Positions 48,174-57,397 of a stretch of 64,000 nucleotides of DNA are shown here, in pieces. The notes beneath the pieces are model-generated. The model had not been told where the DNA came from. It ran no database searches and worked only from the letters and a program-made list of their open reading frames with translations. Source of the stretch: an uncultured Acidobacteriota bacterium (GTDB taxonomy: Bacteria > Acidobacteriota > Vicinamibacteria > Fen-336). The translations under genes were made by a program, and so were the position numbers. Location: positions 424,983 through 488,982 of the forward strand of contig CADEEV010000001.1 in the NCBI GenBank assembly GCA_902826455.1, read 5' to 3'. Within the stretch, counting starts at the first letter, position 1; every line of letters starts with the position of its first letter.

Positions 48174-48878
48174 ATGAAGAAGATCGTCGCCGCTCTCGTG
48201 TTGATGGGCGGCATCGCCCTGTCGGCGTGCCAGCCGGCCGCCGCTCCGACGCCGTCCCCGTCCCCGGCCGCCGCCCAGACCGAGGAAGAAAAGACGCTGT
48301 ACACCCTGGGCGTCGTCATGGCGCAGAACCTCAAGCCCTTCAACCTCACCGCGACCGAGGTCACGACCGTGGCCAAGGGTCTGGCGGACGGCGTGAGCGG
48401 CAAGGCTCCGGTGCCCGACATGCAGGTCTACGGCCCCAAGTTCAACGAGCTGGGCCGCGCCCGCGTCGCCGTCACCGCAGGCGTCGAGAAGCAGAAGGGG
48501 GACGCCTTCGCGGCCAGCGCGGCCGCCGAGGCGGGCGCCGAGAAGCTGCCCTCGGGCGTCGTGTTCCGCTCCCTGAGCCCGGGCAAGGGCAACTCTCCGG
48601 CTCCCACCGACACCGTGAAGGTGCACTACAAGGGAACCCTGATCGACGGCAAGGAGTTCGACAGCTCCTACTCGCATCAGCCGCCGGCTCCGGTCGAGTT
48701 CAAGCTCAACGGCGTCATCCCGTGCTGGACCGAAGGGGTTCAGAAGATGAAGGTCGGCGAGAAGGCCCGGCTCGTGTGCCCGTCGGCCGTCGCGTACGGC
48801 GACCAGGGCCGGCCGCCCCAGATTCCGGGCGGCGCGACCCTGGTCTTCGAAGTCGAGTTGTTGAGCTTCAAGAAGTAA
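48174..48878 (+). CDS. FKBP-type peptidyl-prolyl isomerase lipoprotein
   Basis: A 234-residue lipoprotein with signal peptide and lipobox (VLMGGIALSAC), a Pro-rich linker (APTPSPSPAAA), an FKBP_N dimerisation region (TLYTLGVVMAQNLKPFNLTATEVTTVAKGL) and the FKBP catalytic domain (TVKVHYKGTLIDGKEFDSSY, then ARLVCPSAVAYGDQG). FkpA/Mip-like periplasmic folding catalyst. The ATG with GAAAGGAAA as Shine-Dalgarno is chosen because the signal peptide starts there. A hairpin follows the stop. Confidence 0.95.
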   Translation: MKKIVAALVLMGGIALSACQPAAAPTPSPSPAAAQTEEEKTLYTLGVVMAQNLKPFNLTATEVTTVAKGLADGVSGKAPVPDMQVYGPKFNELGRARVAVTAGVEKQKGDAFAASAAAEAGAEKLPSGVVFRSLSPGKGNSPAPTDTVKVHYKGTLIDGKEFDSSYSHQPPAPVEFKLNGVIPCWTEGVQKMKVGEKARLVCPSAVAYGDQGRPPQIPGGATLVFEVELLSFKK

Positions 48879-48887
48879 GGATGAGAA

Positions 48888-48918
48888 CGAAGCCCGCCTC
48901 AGCGCGAGGCGGGCTTCG
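48888..48918. terminator. Perfect 13-bp hairpin between FKBP and YtxH genes
   Basis: CGAAGCCCGCCTC and its exact reverse complement flank a 5-nt loop. It lies 9 bp after the FKBP stop and covers the last codons of the convergent YtxH gene, whose stop codon falls at the stem-loop junction. The minus strand is followed by a loosely T-rich TTCTCATCCTT; the plus strand has no T-tract. It probably blocks transcription, or protects 3' ends, from both sides. Confidence 0.6.
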
Positions 48919-49168
48919 TGAACGGCTGGATGACGGCCTGTGCCGTCTCGGTGACGACGTCACGGAGGTCGCTCACCTTCTCGAGGGCCGCCTCGCCCCG
49001 GCGCGCCAGGCGCCGGCTCATGCGTTCACCCTCGGTCCGGGTCTTGCGCCAGCGACGTCCCAGGGTCTGACGCGTCCGGCGGCCTGACGCCGGAGCCAGC
49101 AGCAACGCCGCCGCCGCTCCCAGTGCCGCACCGACCACCATCCAACCCATGACGTTCCTGTTGTCCAT
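48899..49168 (-). CDS. YtxH-domain small membrane protein
   Basis: An 89-residue protein with one N-terminal TM helix of glycine/alanine type (MGWMVVGAALGAAAALLLAPASGRRTRQ), the hallmark of YtxH (general-stress, Gas vesicle G-like) proteins, followed by a basic amphipathic helix. An AGGAGG Shine-Dalgarno precedes the ATG. It lies 24 bp after the OmpA gene on the same strand and is probably the last gene of the lipoprotein-OmpA-YtxH operon. The 3' end forms one arm of a terminator-like hairpin. Confidence 0.85.
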   Translation of the reverse strand: MDNRNVMGWMVVGAALGAAAALLLAPASGRRTRQTLGRRWRKTRTEGERMSRRLARRGEAALEKVSDLRDVVTETAQAVIQPFTKPASR

Positions 49169-49192
49169 GACTCCCCTCCTGGTTGAGGACGA

Positions 49193-50875
49193 CTAGTCGT
49201 TCTCGGGAGCGACGGCGCCCTCGGGAACGAGCACCACCTCGACGCGGCGGTTCTTGGCGCGCGAGGCCGCCGACGTTCCGCTGTCGAGGGGCTTGCTCGC
49301 GGCCGCGCTCCGCACGCTGATGCGGGCATCCTCGATGCCGCGCTCCTTCACGAGGTAGGTCCGGATGGCTTCCGCACGGGTGCGGGCCGTGACTTCGGGG
49401 TAGCGCTCGCCGCTGTCGGCGTGGCCGATGACCACGACGCGGGCGCGCGGGTCGGACTTGAGCCGCGAGGCCACGTCGTCGAGGCACGCCTTGTCGACGT
49501 TGTTGAGGCGCGAGAGGTTGCGCGGGAAGCCCGAGGACGTGCAGAGCACGCTGGTCTCGACCTTCTTCTCGGGGCACACGACGCGGACCGTGTCGCGCGC
49601 CGAGGCCGAGCCGCTACGGCCGTCGGACACCGTCACGGTGACGATGATGTCGGTGCCGCAGGGGACGCCGGTCGTGTCGAGGGTCGTGTCGGCGCCGGAG
49701 CCGGTGAGACGCCCGGCCGAAGCGGTCCACGCGTAGGTGAGCGGGTCGCCGTCGGGGTCCGAGGCGGCCGCGTGGCACGGCGTCGTCTCGCCCTGCAGCA
49801 CGGAGTCCTTCGCGCAGTCGAGCGTCACCGTCGGCGGCCGGTTGGCCGGCGGCGGCGGGGGCGGCGGCGGCGGGGCCTCGACCTGGCAGCACGGCGTGCC
49901 GGGGTGATAGCCGATCTCGATCTGCTTGCCGGCCTTGCTGCCGAGGCCCGAGTCGAGGCCGCGGTCGTCGAAGTTGAGGTTGACCGAGACCGCCGGCCGA
50001 ACGAAGAAGCCGTGGCCCAGCCAGACGACGGGGCCGACGATGAAGTCGATGGGGTTGGTCTGGTCGAAGCCCGACTCGTTGTCCCCGTAGTTGCGGCCCG
50101 TGAGCTCGGCCTGCAGCGCGAACATGCGGCACGCCGGCAGGTTGAGGCCGACGCCCCAGCGGATCGCGTTGCTGAGGTCGATCTCGTCCGGATCCGAGTT
50201 GATCTCGTAGCCGATCGAAGCGTGGATGTCCGCCTTGCGGTTGATGTGCTTCGAGAGGATCAGGTCCGCGGCGCCCGAGAACTTGCCGGTGCCGAGCCCC
50301 TTGTCCTGGCTCGCCGTCCCGAACTTGGCGACGCCGCGGATCGCGAGGCCGACGCCGTCGCCGCGGTAGTCGTCGAGGATCCCGTACTTCAAGCCGACCT
50401 TCACGTCGCCGAAGCCGGTGACCCAGTGCTCCGTCTCGGAGCCCGTCGCCGCGAAGGGCAGGTCGTTCGCGAAGCCGGCCTGGGTGGGCGCGTCGGTGCG
50501 CAGGCGATTCTGCACGCCGACGTTGCCGAAGATCTGCAGGCGATCGGTGATGCCGTAGGAAAGATTGAACCCGTGGATCGACAGGTCGAGATCCTTGGGG
50601 TCGCGGTCGAAGTTGTCGCGGAACACGCCGAACGAGACCTTGCCCTTCTGGATCGTGTACGCGGAGGAAAGACGGAAGAGGCCGGTGTCGCCTTCGTACG
50701 TCGGCGTCGACGTGCGGACCGAATATTCCTTGCCGTCGATGGTGGTCGTCCAGGTCTTGACGTCCTCGGGCTTGATGGTGTCGTCTGCCGCAGCGGGCAG
50801 GACGACGGCCAGCAGGCCGCCAAGGACCAGCGCCGTCAAACGGCGCAACGTGTCGGGAACTGTCTGTGAATTCAT
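49193..50875 (-). CDS. OmpA-family outer-membrane protein with beta-barrel and PKD-like domain
   Basis: A 560-residue protein: signal peptide (LTALVLGGLLAVVLPAAADD), a roughly 300-residue beta-barrel-like region with alternating aromatic strands (VGLKYGILDDYRGDGVGLAIRG, FIVGPVVWLGHGFFVRPAVSVNLNF), a nine-proline linker, an Ig/PKD-like domain (NRPPTVTLDCAKDSVLQGETTPCHAAASDPDGDPLTYAWTAS), and a C-terminal OmpA domain (ARVVVIGHADSGERYPEVTARTRAEAIRTYL...RVEVVLV) that binds peptidoglycan. GGAGGG precedes the ATG; the gene starts 3 nt after the upstream lipoprotein stop. Confidence 0.92.
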   Translation of the reverse strand: MNSQTVPDTLRRLTALVLGGLLAVVLPAAADDTIKPEDVKTWTTTIDGKEYSVRTSTPTYEGDTGLFRLSSAYTIQKGKVSFGVFRDNFDRDPKDLDLSIHGFNLSYGITDRLQIFGNVGVQNRLRTDAPTQAGFANDLPFAATGSETEHWVTGFGDVKVGLKYGILDDYRGDGVGLAIRGVAKFGTASQDKGLGTGKFSGAADLILSKHINRKADIHASIGYEINSDPDEIDLSNAIRWGVGLNLPACRMFALQAELTGRNYGDNESGFDQTNPIDFIVGPVVWLGHGFFVRPAVSVNLNFDDRGLDSGLGSKAGKQIEIGYHPGTPCCQVEAPPPPPPPPPANRPPTVTLDCAKDSVLQGETTPCHAAASDPDGDPLTYAWTASAGRLTGSGADTTLDTTGVPCGTDIIVTVTVSDGRSGSASARDTVRVVCPEKKVETSVLCTSSGFPRNLSRLNNVDKACLDDVASRLKSDPRARVVVIGHADSGERYPEVTARTRAEAIRTYLVKERGIEDARISVRSAAASKPLDSGTSAASRAKNRRVEVVLVPEGAVAPEND

Positions 50876-50878
50876 GGC

Positions 50879-51523
50879 CTACCCTCCGATGATCCGCGTC
50901 GCCTGCGTCAACTCGACCGAGATGGTCGCGCCTGCCGGGACGAGCACTTCCTTGCCGGTGTTCGTGAGCACGACGCCGGTTCCGGCCCCCGCGCCGAGGA
51001 GCGCGCCGATGCCCGCGCCCTTCTTGCCGTCCACGAGGGCGCCGATGATCGCGCCAGCCCCCGCTCCTCCGCCGATCAGCGCGCCGTCGCGCTTGTGGCT
51101 GTTCTTCGCCGTGATGTCGACGGCCCTCGCCTCGATGGGCTGCTCCTTGCCGCCGACCGTGAGCGTGTCGAAGTCGAAGGCGAGCCGTGCTCGGCCCTTC
51201 ACCTTGCCCGAGGGGACCGCGGCAGTGACGTGACCGCGGACGACGCTGCCCGCGGGAGCCACGACGCGGTCGCCGACCCGGAGATCGTCCGACAGGCGCG
51301 CGTCGACCCGATCGCCCGACTGACTGGTCTTCGAGGAGACCGTGGTCTCGAGCACGAGACCGAGGCTGGTGCCGGCGGGCACGTAGAACGCCGGCTTCGG
51401 CCGGCTCGCGATCGTGGCCGCCGTGCTCGCGGGCGTGCTCGCGTCGACGGCCCCATCGTTCCCGCAGCCGACGCTCGCGAGCGCGACTGCCAGTGCGCTG
51501 ATGATGAATGACGCAGACTTCAT
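50879..51523 (-). CDS. Glycine-zipper lipoprotein
   Basis: A 214-residue lipoprotein. The signal peptide ends in the lipobox ALASVGC. A beta-rich domain follows (PAGTSLGLVLETTVSSKTSQSGDRVDARLSDDLRVGDRVVAPAGSVVRG), then a long Gly/Ala zipper (ALIGGGAGAGAIIGALVDGKKGAGIGALLGAGAGTGVVL). This resembles the TrbI-like/glycine-zipper lipoproteins of Acidobacteria and Proteobacteria; its function is unknown. GGAGGAA is 4 nt before the ATG. It lies downstream of a sigma-54-type promoter (51557-51572), with which the leader length and Shine-Dalgarno position agree. First gene of the lipoprotein-OmpA-YtxH operon. Confidence 0.8.
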   Translation of the reverse strand: MKSASFIISALAVALASVGCGNDGAVDASTPASTAATIASRPKPAFYVPAGTSLGLVLETTVSSKTSQSGDRVDARLSDDLRVGDRVVAPAGSVVRGHVTAAVPSGKVKGRARLAFDFDTLTVGGKEQPIEARAVDITAKNSHKRDGALIGGGAGAGAIIGALVDGKKGAGIGALLGAGAGTGVVLTNTGKEVLVPAGATISVELTQATRIIGG

Positions 51524-51556
51524 GATTCCTCCACAGAACGGCCGAACACATCTCTT

Positions 51557-51572
51557 GGCAACTCTCGGGCCA
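51557..51572 (-). promoter_or_regulatory. Sigma-54 promoter candidate of the lipoprotein-OmpA-YtxH operon
   Basis: TGGCCC-GAGAG-TTGCC on the minus strand: the invariant GG and GC doublets and the 5-bp gap are correct, with two mismatches to TGGCAC-N5-TTGCW. The predicted start near 51546 leaves a 22-nt leader holding GGAGGAA. It overlaps a CTTGGC-N9-GCCAAG inverted repeat. A TTCTAGAA palindrome lies 95 bp upstream. Confidence 0.6.
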
Positions 51573-51602
51573 AGCCCGCTTCGACCGCCAAAACGCCTTG
51601 CA

Positions 51603-52670
51603 TCATCGATTTGGGGGCTTCGTCGTCGGCCTCGCGACGGGATCGGTCGCGGGCGGAGCGGTCGCTTTTCTAGAATCGTCCTCGGGCGACGCCGTGGCCG
51701 AAGGAGCGACGCTGATCGCCGCGCTCGACCAGAGCGTCGCGCCCTCGACGCGCAGGCTGCGGGCCTCGACCTTCAGCTCCACGACCCGGTCGTCGACCTT
51801 CACGGACTTCCGGATGCGGGCCGGGAGGCTCACCGTCCGAAACATGGAATCGGGAAGCTTCACGTTGATGCCACGGGCCGCCAGCTCCTTCAGCTTGCCG
51901 ATGCCGCGGGTCGGGTCCATCAGCATCCCGCACTTGCCGAAGGTGTCCTGGGTGCGCAGGGCCGCCTCGACGACCTGCCACGACTTCGGCGTGAGATCGA
52001 GCTTGAGCCGCACCTTGCGGTCGGGGAACACGGGGGCCGCCGTCAGCTCCTCGCCCGTGTTCGCGAGGCGCAGGGCCCCGACGAGGGAATGCTGCTGGGC
52101 CAGTACGCGGCCGCGGATCTCCCGGGTGATCTCGAAGTCCTTGCACACGACGTTCGCGAGGGCTGCCGAGTCCCAGGAGAAGTGGAGCGTCGCGTCGCCC
52201 TCCGTCTCCTGCACCTCGACGGGCATGTCCACGTCGATCAGGTCCGGGGCGCGCAGGCCCAGGCGCGGCGAGCCGGCCTGCAGGTTGCCGACCAGCTCCC
52301 CGACGTCGACGTTCACGTCCCACTCGCCGACCTTCACCCGGCCCAGGACGGTCTTGCGCTTCACCTCGCCGCTGCCGTGGGCCTCGACATCGGTCAGGTC
52401 CACCGTCACCTTGTCGAGATAGCGGCGCGCCACGCTGCCCGCGAGCTCCTCGATCAGGCCCGAGCGGATCGCGATCACGACCTGGCCCTTCTCGGCAAAC
52501 GCCGAATTGAGCAGCGGGTCCGTGGCCGAGGCCTTCTCCAGGCGCTCGTGGAGGTGCTCGTAGGTCTCCTGGAGCATCGCCAGGCGTTTCGGGTCCGGCT
52601 TCGTGACGCGCGGCGCGCAACCGAGCGCGGACAGGGCGAGGAACGCGAGGACCGGCACACGGCGCTTCAA
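51603..52670 (-). CDS. Lipoprotein of unknown function
   Basis: A 355-residue lipoprotein: signal peptide with lipobox ALSALGC, a helical stretch (KRLAMLQETYEHLHERLEKASATDP), then long beta-rich regions with alternating hydrophobics (KVTVDLTDVEAHGSGEVKRKTVLGRVKVGEWDVNVDVGELVGNL; KVRLKLDLTPKSWQVVEAAL). I do not recognise the family; the pattern recalls lipid-binding TULIP/DUF4403-like folds but that is a guess. The TTG start overlaps the upstream gene stop (TTGA). The 3' end contains the TTCTAGAA element as in-frame TCT-AGA codons, unusual in this GC-rich genome. Confidence 0.7.
   Translation of the reverse strand: MKRRVPVLAFLALSALGCAPRVTKPDPKRLAMLQETYEHLHERLEKASATDPLLNSAFAEKGQVVIAIRSGLIEELAGSVARRYLDKVTVDLTDVEAHGSGEVKRKTVLGRVKVGEWDVNVDVGELVGNLQAGSPRLGLRAPDLIDVDMPVEVQETEGDATLHFSWDSAALANVVCKDFEITREIRGRVLAQQHSLVGALRLANTGEELTAAPVFPDRKVRLKLDLTPKSWQVVEAALRTQDTFGKCGMLMDPTRGIGKLKELAARGINVKLPDSMFRTVSLPARIRKSVKVDDRVVELKVEARSLRVEGATLWSSAAISVAPSATASPEDDSRKATAPPATDPVARPTTKPPNR
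51668..51675. promoter_or_regulatory. TTCTAGAA palindrome, copy A (candidate activator site)
   Basis: TTCTAGAA inside the end of the 355-residue lipoprotein gene, 95 bp upstream of the sigma-54 promoter at 51557-51572 (centre about 125 bp from the predicted start). Same core as copies B and C. Confidence 0.5.
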
Positions 52671-53419
52671 CTCTTCGCCTCGGTCGCGACCGCGCGGGGC
52701 TTGAGGGCCGCGTCCACGAAGACCCAGAGCTTGCCGCCGAATACCTTCACCTTCTCGACGGAAACGCTCAGCGGCAGGTTCTCCGCCGCGATGTGGAGCC
52801 GCTTCGACTCCACCGCCGGGATCGAGAGCCGATCCTGGACGCTCACGGGGATCTCCAGAGAGCCGAGGAGCAGCGCGAGGCCTCCGTGGGTGAGGGCCTC
52901 CGTGAGTCGGGCCACCGCGTGGCGGCCGAGCGCTTCCGTGTCCTCGGCCTCGACGCCCAGGATGCTGACCGTGCACTGCAGGATGCCCGACTCGGGCTCG
53001 AGACCCACCACGTCGATCGCGCCGAAGACCGTCACGGGCGAGCCCACGGCCTTGCCGCCGACGCCCGCGGTCCCGTTCAACCGCACGAGGGCGACGCCGT
53101 CGCCGAAGGCCGCCTCCGCGGTGTCGATCTTCACGTGGAAGCCCTTGCCGACGTCGGCCTCGAGGGGCGTCGCCGCGCGCAGCACGTCCTGGATCAGCAT
53201 CTGGTCGACGACGACGAGGACCCCGTCGAAGTCGAGGAGCGTGCCGGCCTCGGCTTCGCCGGCGAGCTTGACGAGCTCGAGGTTCTGGCGCGTGATGAGC
53301 GCCTCCTGGGCCGACAGGACGGGCTTGGAGCCCGGGCGCATCAGGCGGAACTGGACGAAGGCCAGCACGACCAGAGCGATGCCGACGACGACTGCACCGA
53401 CGATACGAAGGATGCGCAT
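52667..53419 (-). CDS. Membrane-anchored protein of unknown function
   Basis: A 250-residue protein with one N-terminal TM anchor (ILRIVGAVVVGIALVVLAFVQF) and an otherwise soluble, probably periplasmic, beta-rich domain: LLDFDGVLVVVDQMLIQDVLRAATPLEADVGKGFHVKIDTAEAAFGDGVALVRLNG, ending VKVFGGKLWVFVDAALKPRAV. No family recognised; style resembles the partner lipoprotein downstream, with which it is coupled (TTGA overlap). The ATG lies almost at the predicted start of a sigma-54-type promoter, so translation would have essentially no leader. Confidence 0.7.
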   Translation of the reverse strand: MRILRIVGAVVVGIALVVLAFVQFRLMRPGSKPVLSAQEALITRQNLELVKLAGEAEAGTLLDFDGVLVVVDQMLIQDVLRAATPLEADVGKGFHVKIDTAEAAFGDGVALVRLNGTAGVGGKAVGSPVTVFGAIDVVGLEPESGILQCTVSILGVEAEDTEALGRHAVARLTEALTHGGLALLLGSLEIPVSVQDRLSIPAVESKRLHIAAENLPLSVSVEKVKVFGGKLWVFVDAALKPRAVATEAKS

Positions 53420-53431
53420 GGCGCGTGACGC

Positions 53432-53447
53432 TGCAACAAGCGCGCCA
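53432..53447 (-). promoter_or_regulatory. Sigma-54 promoter candidate between activator gene and envelope pair
   Basis: TGGCGC-GCTTG-TTGCA on the minus strand, one mismatch to TGGCAC-N5-TTGCW, in the 42-bp gap after the activator gene. The predicted start (about 53421) is 2 nt before the ATG. No TTCTAGAA is seen upstream, so activation would need another site or none exists. Confidence 0.5.
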
Positions 53448-53461
53448 CGCGCGGGCGAGAG

Positions 53462-54792
<1,331 letters not shown>

Positions 54793-54793
<1 letters not shown>

Positions 54794-56583
54794 CAAGAGC
54801 TCCGCAAGAGGATGGGAAGCACGACCTCGACCCGGGTGCCCTGGCCTTCGTGGCTCTCGGTCTCGATCGTGCCGCCGTGCAGTTCGACCAGGGTTCGGGC
54901 GACGTAGAGGCCGATGCCGCTGCCCGTTCCCTTGGTCGTGAAGTCGCGTTCGTAGATGCGGGCCAGGACGTCCTGGGGAATGCCGCGGCCCGTGTCCACG
55001 ACCCGGACCGTCACTCGGCTTGCCTCGACATTCATCTCCAGACTCAGCGTGCCGCCCTGGGGCATGGCCTCGAGGGCGTTCACCGAGATGTTCAGGAAGC
55101 TCTGCTTGAGCCGGTCCCGGTGGCCGACCATGAAGACCGCTTCTTCCGCCATCGCGGTCCGCAGTTCGACACCCTGCCGCCGCGCCTGGGGAGCAAGAAG
55201 CGTACCGAGCTCGGCCAGGGCCTCCCGCAGGTCGAACTTGGCGCGCTGGTCGGGGGAGGGCAGGGTCTGGGTGAGGGTCTCGGAGAGCGACCGGTTGAGG
55301 CGCTCGAGCTCGTCCCGCAGGACCACCACGTAGCGGTTCTGGTTCTCCTTGTCGGTCTCGCTCGCCTCGGCGCCGGTGAGGCTCTCGCGCAGGAGATCCA
55401 GGTGGATCATCATCGCGCTCAACGGGGCCCGCAGCTCGTGGGCCACCGTGCGATAGACGCGCGCCATGCCCTGCAGCTGGTTCGCGAGGCGGATGTCGGT
55501 CTCGAGGGAGTCGAGCACCTCGGGGTCGTTGAGCAGGACGAGGTACTCGTCGCAGTCGTCTCCGCCCAGCCGGTAGGGCTCGACGCGCAGCGACGCGCCG
55601 CCGGGCAGCCGCACGTCGTGGGACACCCCCGCGCCGGGCGAGCCGAGCCGCGAGAGGATCTCCTTGAAGGGCTCGTGGAGCTCGGCCCAGCGCGCCTTCA
55701 GCTCCGCGCTCGAGGTCACGCCGAACAGCTCGAGGGCCCGGGCGTTCGCGAAGTCGGGATCCTGGTTGCGCCTGAGCAGCAGCACGCCCATCTTGAAGGC
55801 GCGGGCCAGGGCGCTGAAGCTCTCCTCGAGCCGCGACGACTCGCGCCGGGCGTCGCTCAGGACCGCCTTCACGCGGCCCGCGGCCTTGATGGCGCGCGCG
55901 AACTCGTCCTCGCGCGCCGGCGTGAGCGCGGCGTCTCCCGGGGCCGCGATGGCGTGCTCCAGCGTGTCGGCGATGGCGGCCGCGCGCCGGGCGATCTGGT
56001 ACTGGAGCAGGCCGCCGAGCAGGACGACGCCCACGAGGCCCGCGAGGGCCGCCTCGAGCAGGCGGCGCCGCGCGCTCCCGAACAGGGACGCCACCTTCTC
56101 GTTGTGGAACTCCACCTCGATGTAGCCGAGCAGCGCGCCCTTGTCGGTCATCGGCACGTCCACGACGTAGTCCCCGCCGCTCAGGAAGCGCGCGTCCTCG
56201 GCGAGACGCGTCTGCGCCTTGTCGCTTCCCGCGAAGACCGCCGCGGGCCGCAGCAGCTGCTGGCCGACGGGCCGGCGGTCGCTCGCCACGACGATCCCGT
56301 CGGCGTCGACCACGCTGATCGACGCCGCGATCTCGGAGAGCAGCGAGAGGTCCTGCACGCGCTCGCGGAGCAGGGCGCGCGAGCGCTCGTCGGGCACCTG
56401 CAGCGCGCCGTAGGTGCGCTCGGAGAGCATCGCGGCGGTCTCGCGCGCGAGCAGGCCGGCCGTCTGGGCCGCGACCTCGTTCTCGAACGAGCGCAGCCAG
56501 CGGTTGATGCCGAGGGCGAAGGCTCCGAGGAGCAGGCAGTAGCCGAGGACCATCAACAGGATGTTCCGGACGCCCAGTCGCAT
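54793..56583 (-). CDS. Membrane sensor histidine kinase
   Basis: A 596-residue kinase: TM1 (residues 7-26), a periplasmic sensor domain (about 31-172, no motif I can name; Cache-like arrangement), TM2 (177-197), a HAMP-like linker, a PAS-like domain (about 255-355), HisKA with phospho-acceptor His382 (VAHELRAPLSAMMIHLDLL), and a HATPase_c domain with N box, DTGRGIPQD and GTGSGIGLYVARTLVELHGG. It is the partner of the NtrC-type regulator, coupled by a TGATG overlap. GGAG precedes the ATG. The TTCTAGAA copy B lies about 53 bp upstream of its start codon, so autoregulation is possible. Confidence 0.96.
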
Positions 56584-56635
56584 CTCTCCTGTTTCCCTCT
56601 CCTGGTCCGGGCGCGCGGCGAGACTCGTGAGCGGT

Positions 56636-56643
56636 TTCTAGAA
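56636..56643. promoter_or_regulatory. TTCTAGAA palindrome, copy B (candidate activator site)
   Basis: TTCTAGAA within the near-perfect dyad GCGG-T-TTCTAGAA-T-CCGC, in the divergent region between the kinase gene and the small-membrane-protein operon. It is 59 bp upstream of the sigma-54 promoter at 56703, the same spacing as copy C to its promoter. Confidence 0.6.
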
Positions 56644-56702
56644 TCCGCCCCGGCGCAGCCCTCTTCTCTCCGACCCTGCGCGCACTGTAGCGCGAATCCG
56701 TG

Positions 56703-56718
56703 CGGCACGGGGGTTGCA
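56703..56718 (+). promoter_or_regulatory. Sigma-54 promoter of the stress operon
   Basis: CGGCAC-GGGGG-TTGCA on the plus strand; only the first base departs from TGGCAC-N5-TTGCW. The predicted start is near 56729, giving a 57-nt leader with AGGAGG before the first ATG at 56786. Confidence 0.75.
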
Positions 56719-56785
56719 ACACGCTCGGGCGGCCGGAGTGGCATCGCATCCCGCGACGACGCTCCCAGGCCACGAGGAGGATGCC

Positions 56786-56935
56786 ATGCTTTGGACCATT
56801 TTCGTGATCCTGATGATCATGTGGCTGCTCGGGATGGTGAGCTCGTACACCTTCGGCGGGTTCATCCACCTGCTCCTGATCCTGGCCATCGCGGTCGTGC
56901 TCATCAACATCATCTCTGGCCGGCGCCCGGTCTAG
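56786..56935 (+). CDS. Small membrane protein, Lmo0937-like
   Basis: A 49-residue protein of two TM helices (WTIFVILMIMWLLGMVSSY and FIHLLLILAIAVVLINIIS) with a short basic tail, matching the Lmo0937/DUF5670 stress-associated small membrane proteins. AGGAGG is 5 nt before the ATG. In-frame starts further up would lie inside the sigma-54 promoter and are rejected. First gene of a six-gene plus-strand operon (small protein, CBS, ferritin-like, DksA/TraR, PLD-like, EEP). The cellular role of the family is unknown. Confidence 0.85.
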   Translation: MLWTIFVILMIMWLLGMVSSYTFGGFIHLLLILAIAVVLINIISGRRPV

Positions 56936-56959
56936 CGTCGATCGGGTGAGGAGGTAGCC

Positions 56960-57397
56960 ATGCAGGTCTTCGAAGCGATGACTCCCGACGTCGTGCGCGT
57001 CGCGCCCGACGTCACCCTCATGGAAGCGGCGCGCGCCATGAAGGACCTGGACATCGGCCCGTTGCCGGTATGCGAAGGGGAGCGGCTGCTCGGCATGGTG
57101 ACGGATCGGGACATCACCGTGCGGGCCACGGCCGAGGGTCGTGACCCGCGCGAGACGCCCGTGAGCGACATCATGACGATGGACGTCGTGTGCTGCCACG
57201 AGGCGGACGACATCCGCGCCGCCGCGAAGCTCATGCAGGACGCACAGCTGCGTCGCCTGCTCGTCGTGAACGACGACGGCAAGCTCGTCGGGATCGTCTC
57301 CCTGGGAGACCTGATCCTGCAGACGGGCGACGAGAAGCTGGCGGGCCGCACCCTGGAGAAGGTGTCGGAGCCCGCCGAGGGGGAGAGCGCATCATGA
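56960..57397 (+). CDS. CBS-domain pair protein
   Basis: A 145-residue cytoplasmic protein consisting of two CBS domains: MQVFEAMTPDVVRVAPDVTLMEAARAMKDLDIGPLPVCEGERLLGMVTDRDITVRATAEG and SDIMTMDVVCCHEADDIRAAAKLMQDAQLRRLLVVNDDGKLVGIVSLGDLIL. Stand-alone CBS pairs bind adenine nucleotides and are frequent in stress operons. GAGGAGG precedes the ATG. Its stop overlaps the ferritin-like gene start (ATGA). Confidence 0.95.
   Translation: MQVFEAMTPDVVRVAPDVTLMEAARAMKDLDIGPLPVCEGERLLGMVTDRDITVRATAEGRDPRETPVSDIMTMDVVCCHEADDIRAAAKLMQDAQLRRLLVVNDDGKLVGIVSLGDLILQTGDEKLAGRTLEKVSEPAEGESAS

Noticed and set aside
51556-51576. CTTGGC-N9-GCCAAG as a terminator or repressor operator
   Set aside because: It has no T-tract and a 6-bp arm only; the same bases read better as a GG/GC sigma-54 promoter with correct leader length. 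An operator role is not excluded.
56714-56785. In-frame TTG start 24 codons upstream of the 49-residue membrane protein
   Set aside because: The TTG is part of the sigma-54 -12 element (TTGCA), and AGGAGG sits before the ATG at 56786.
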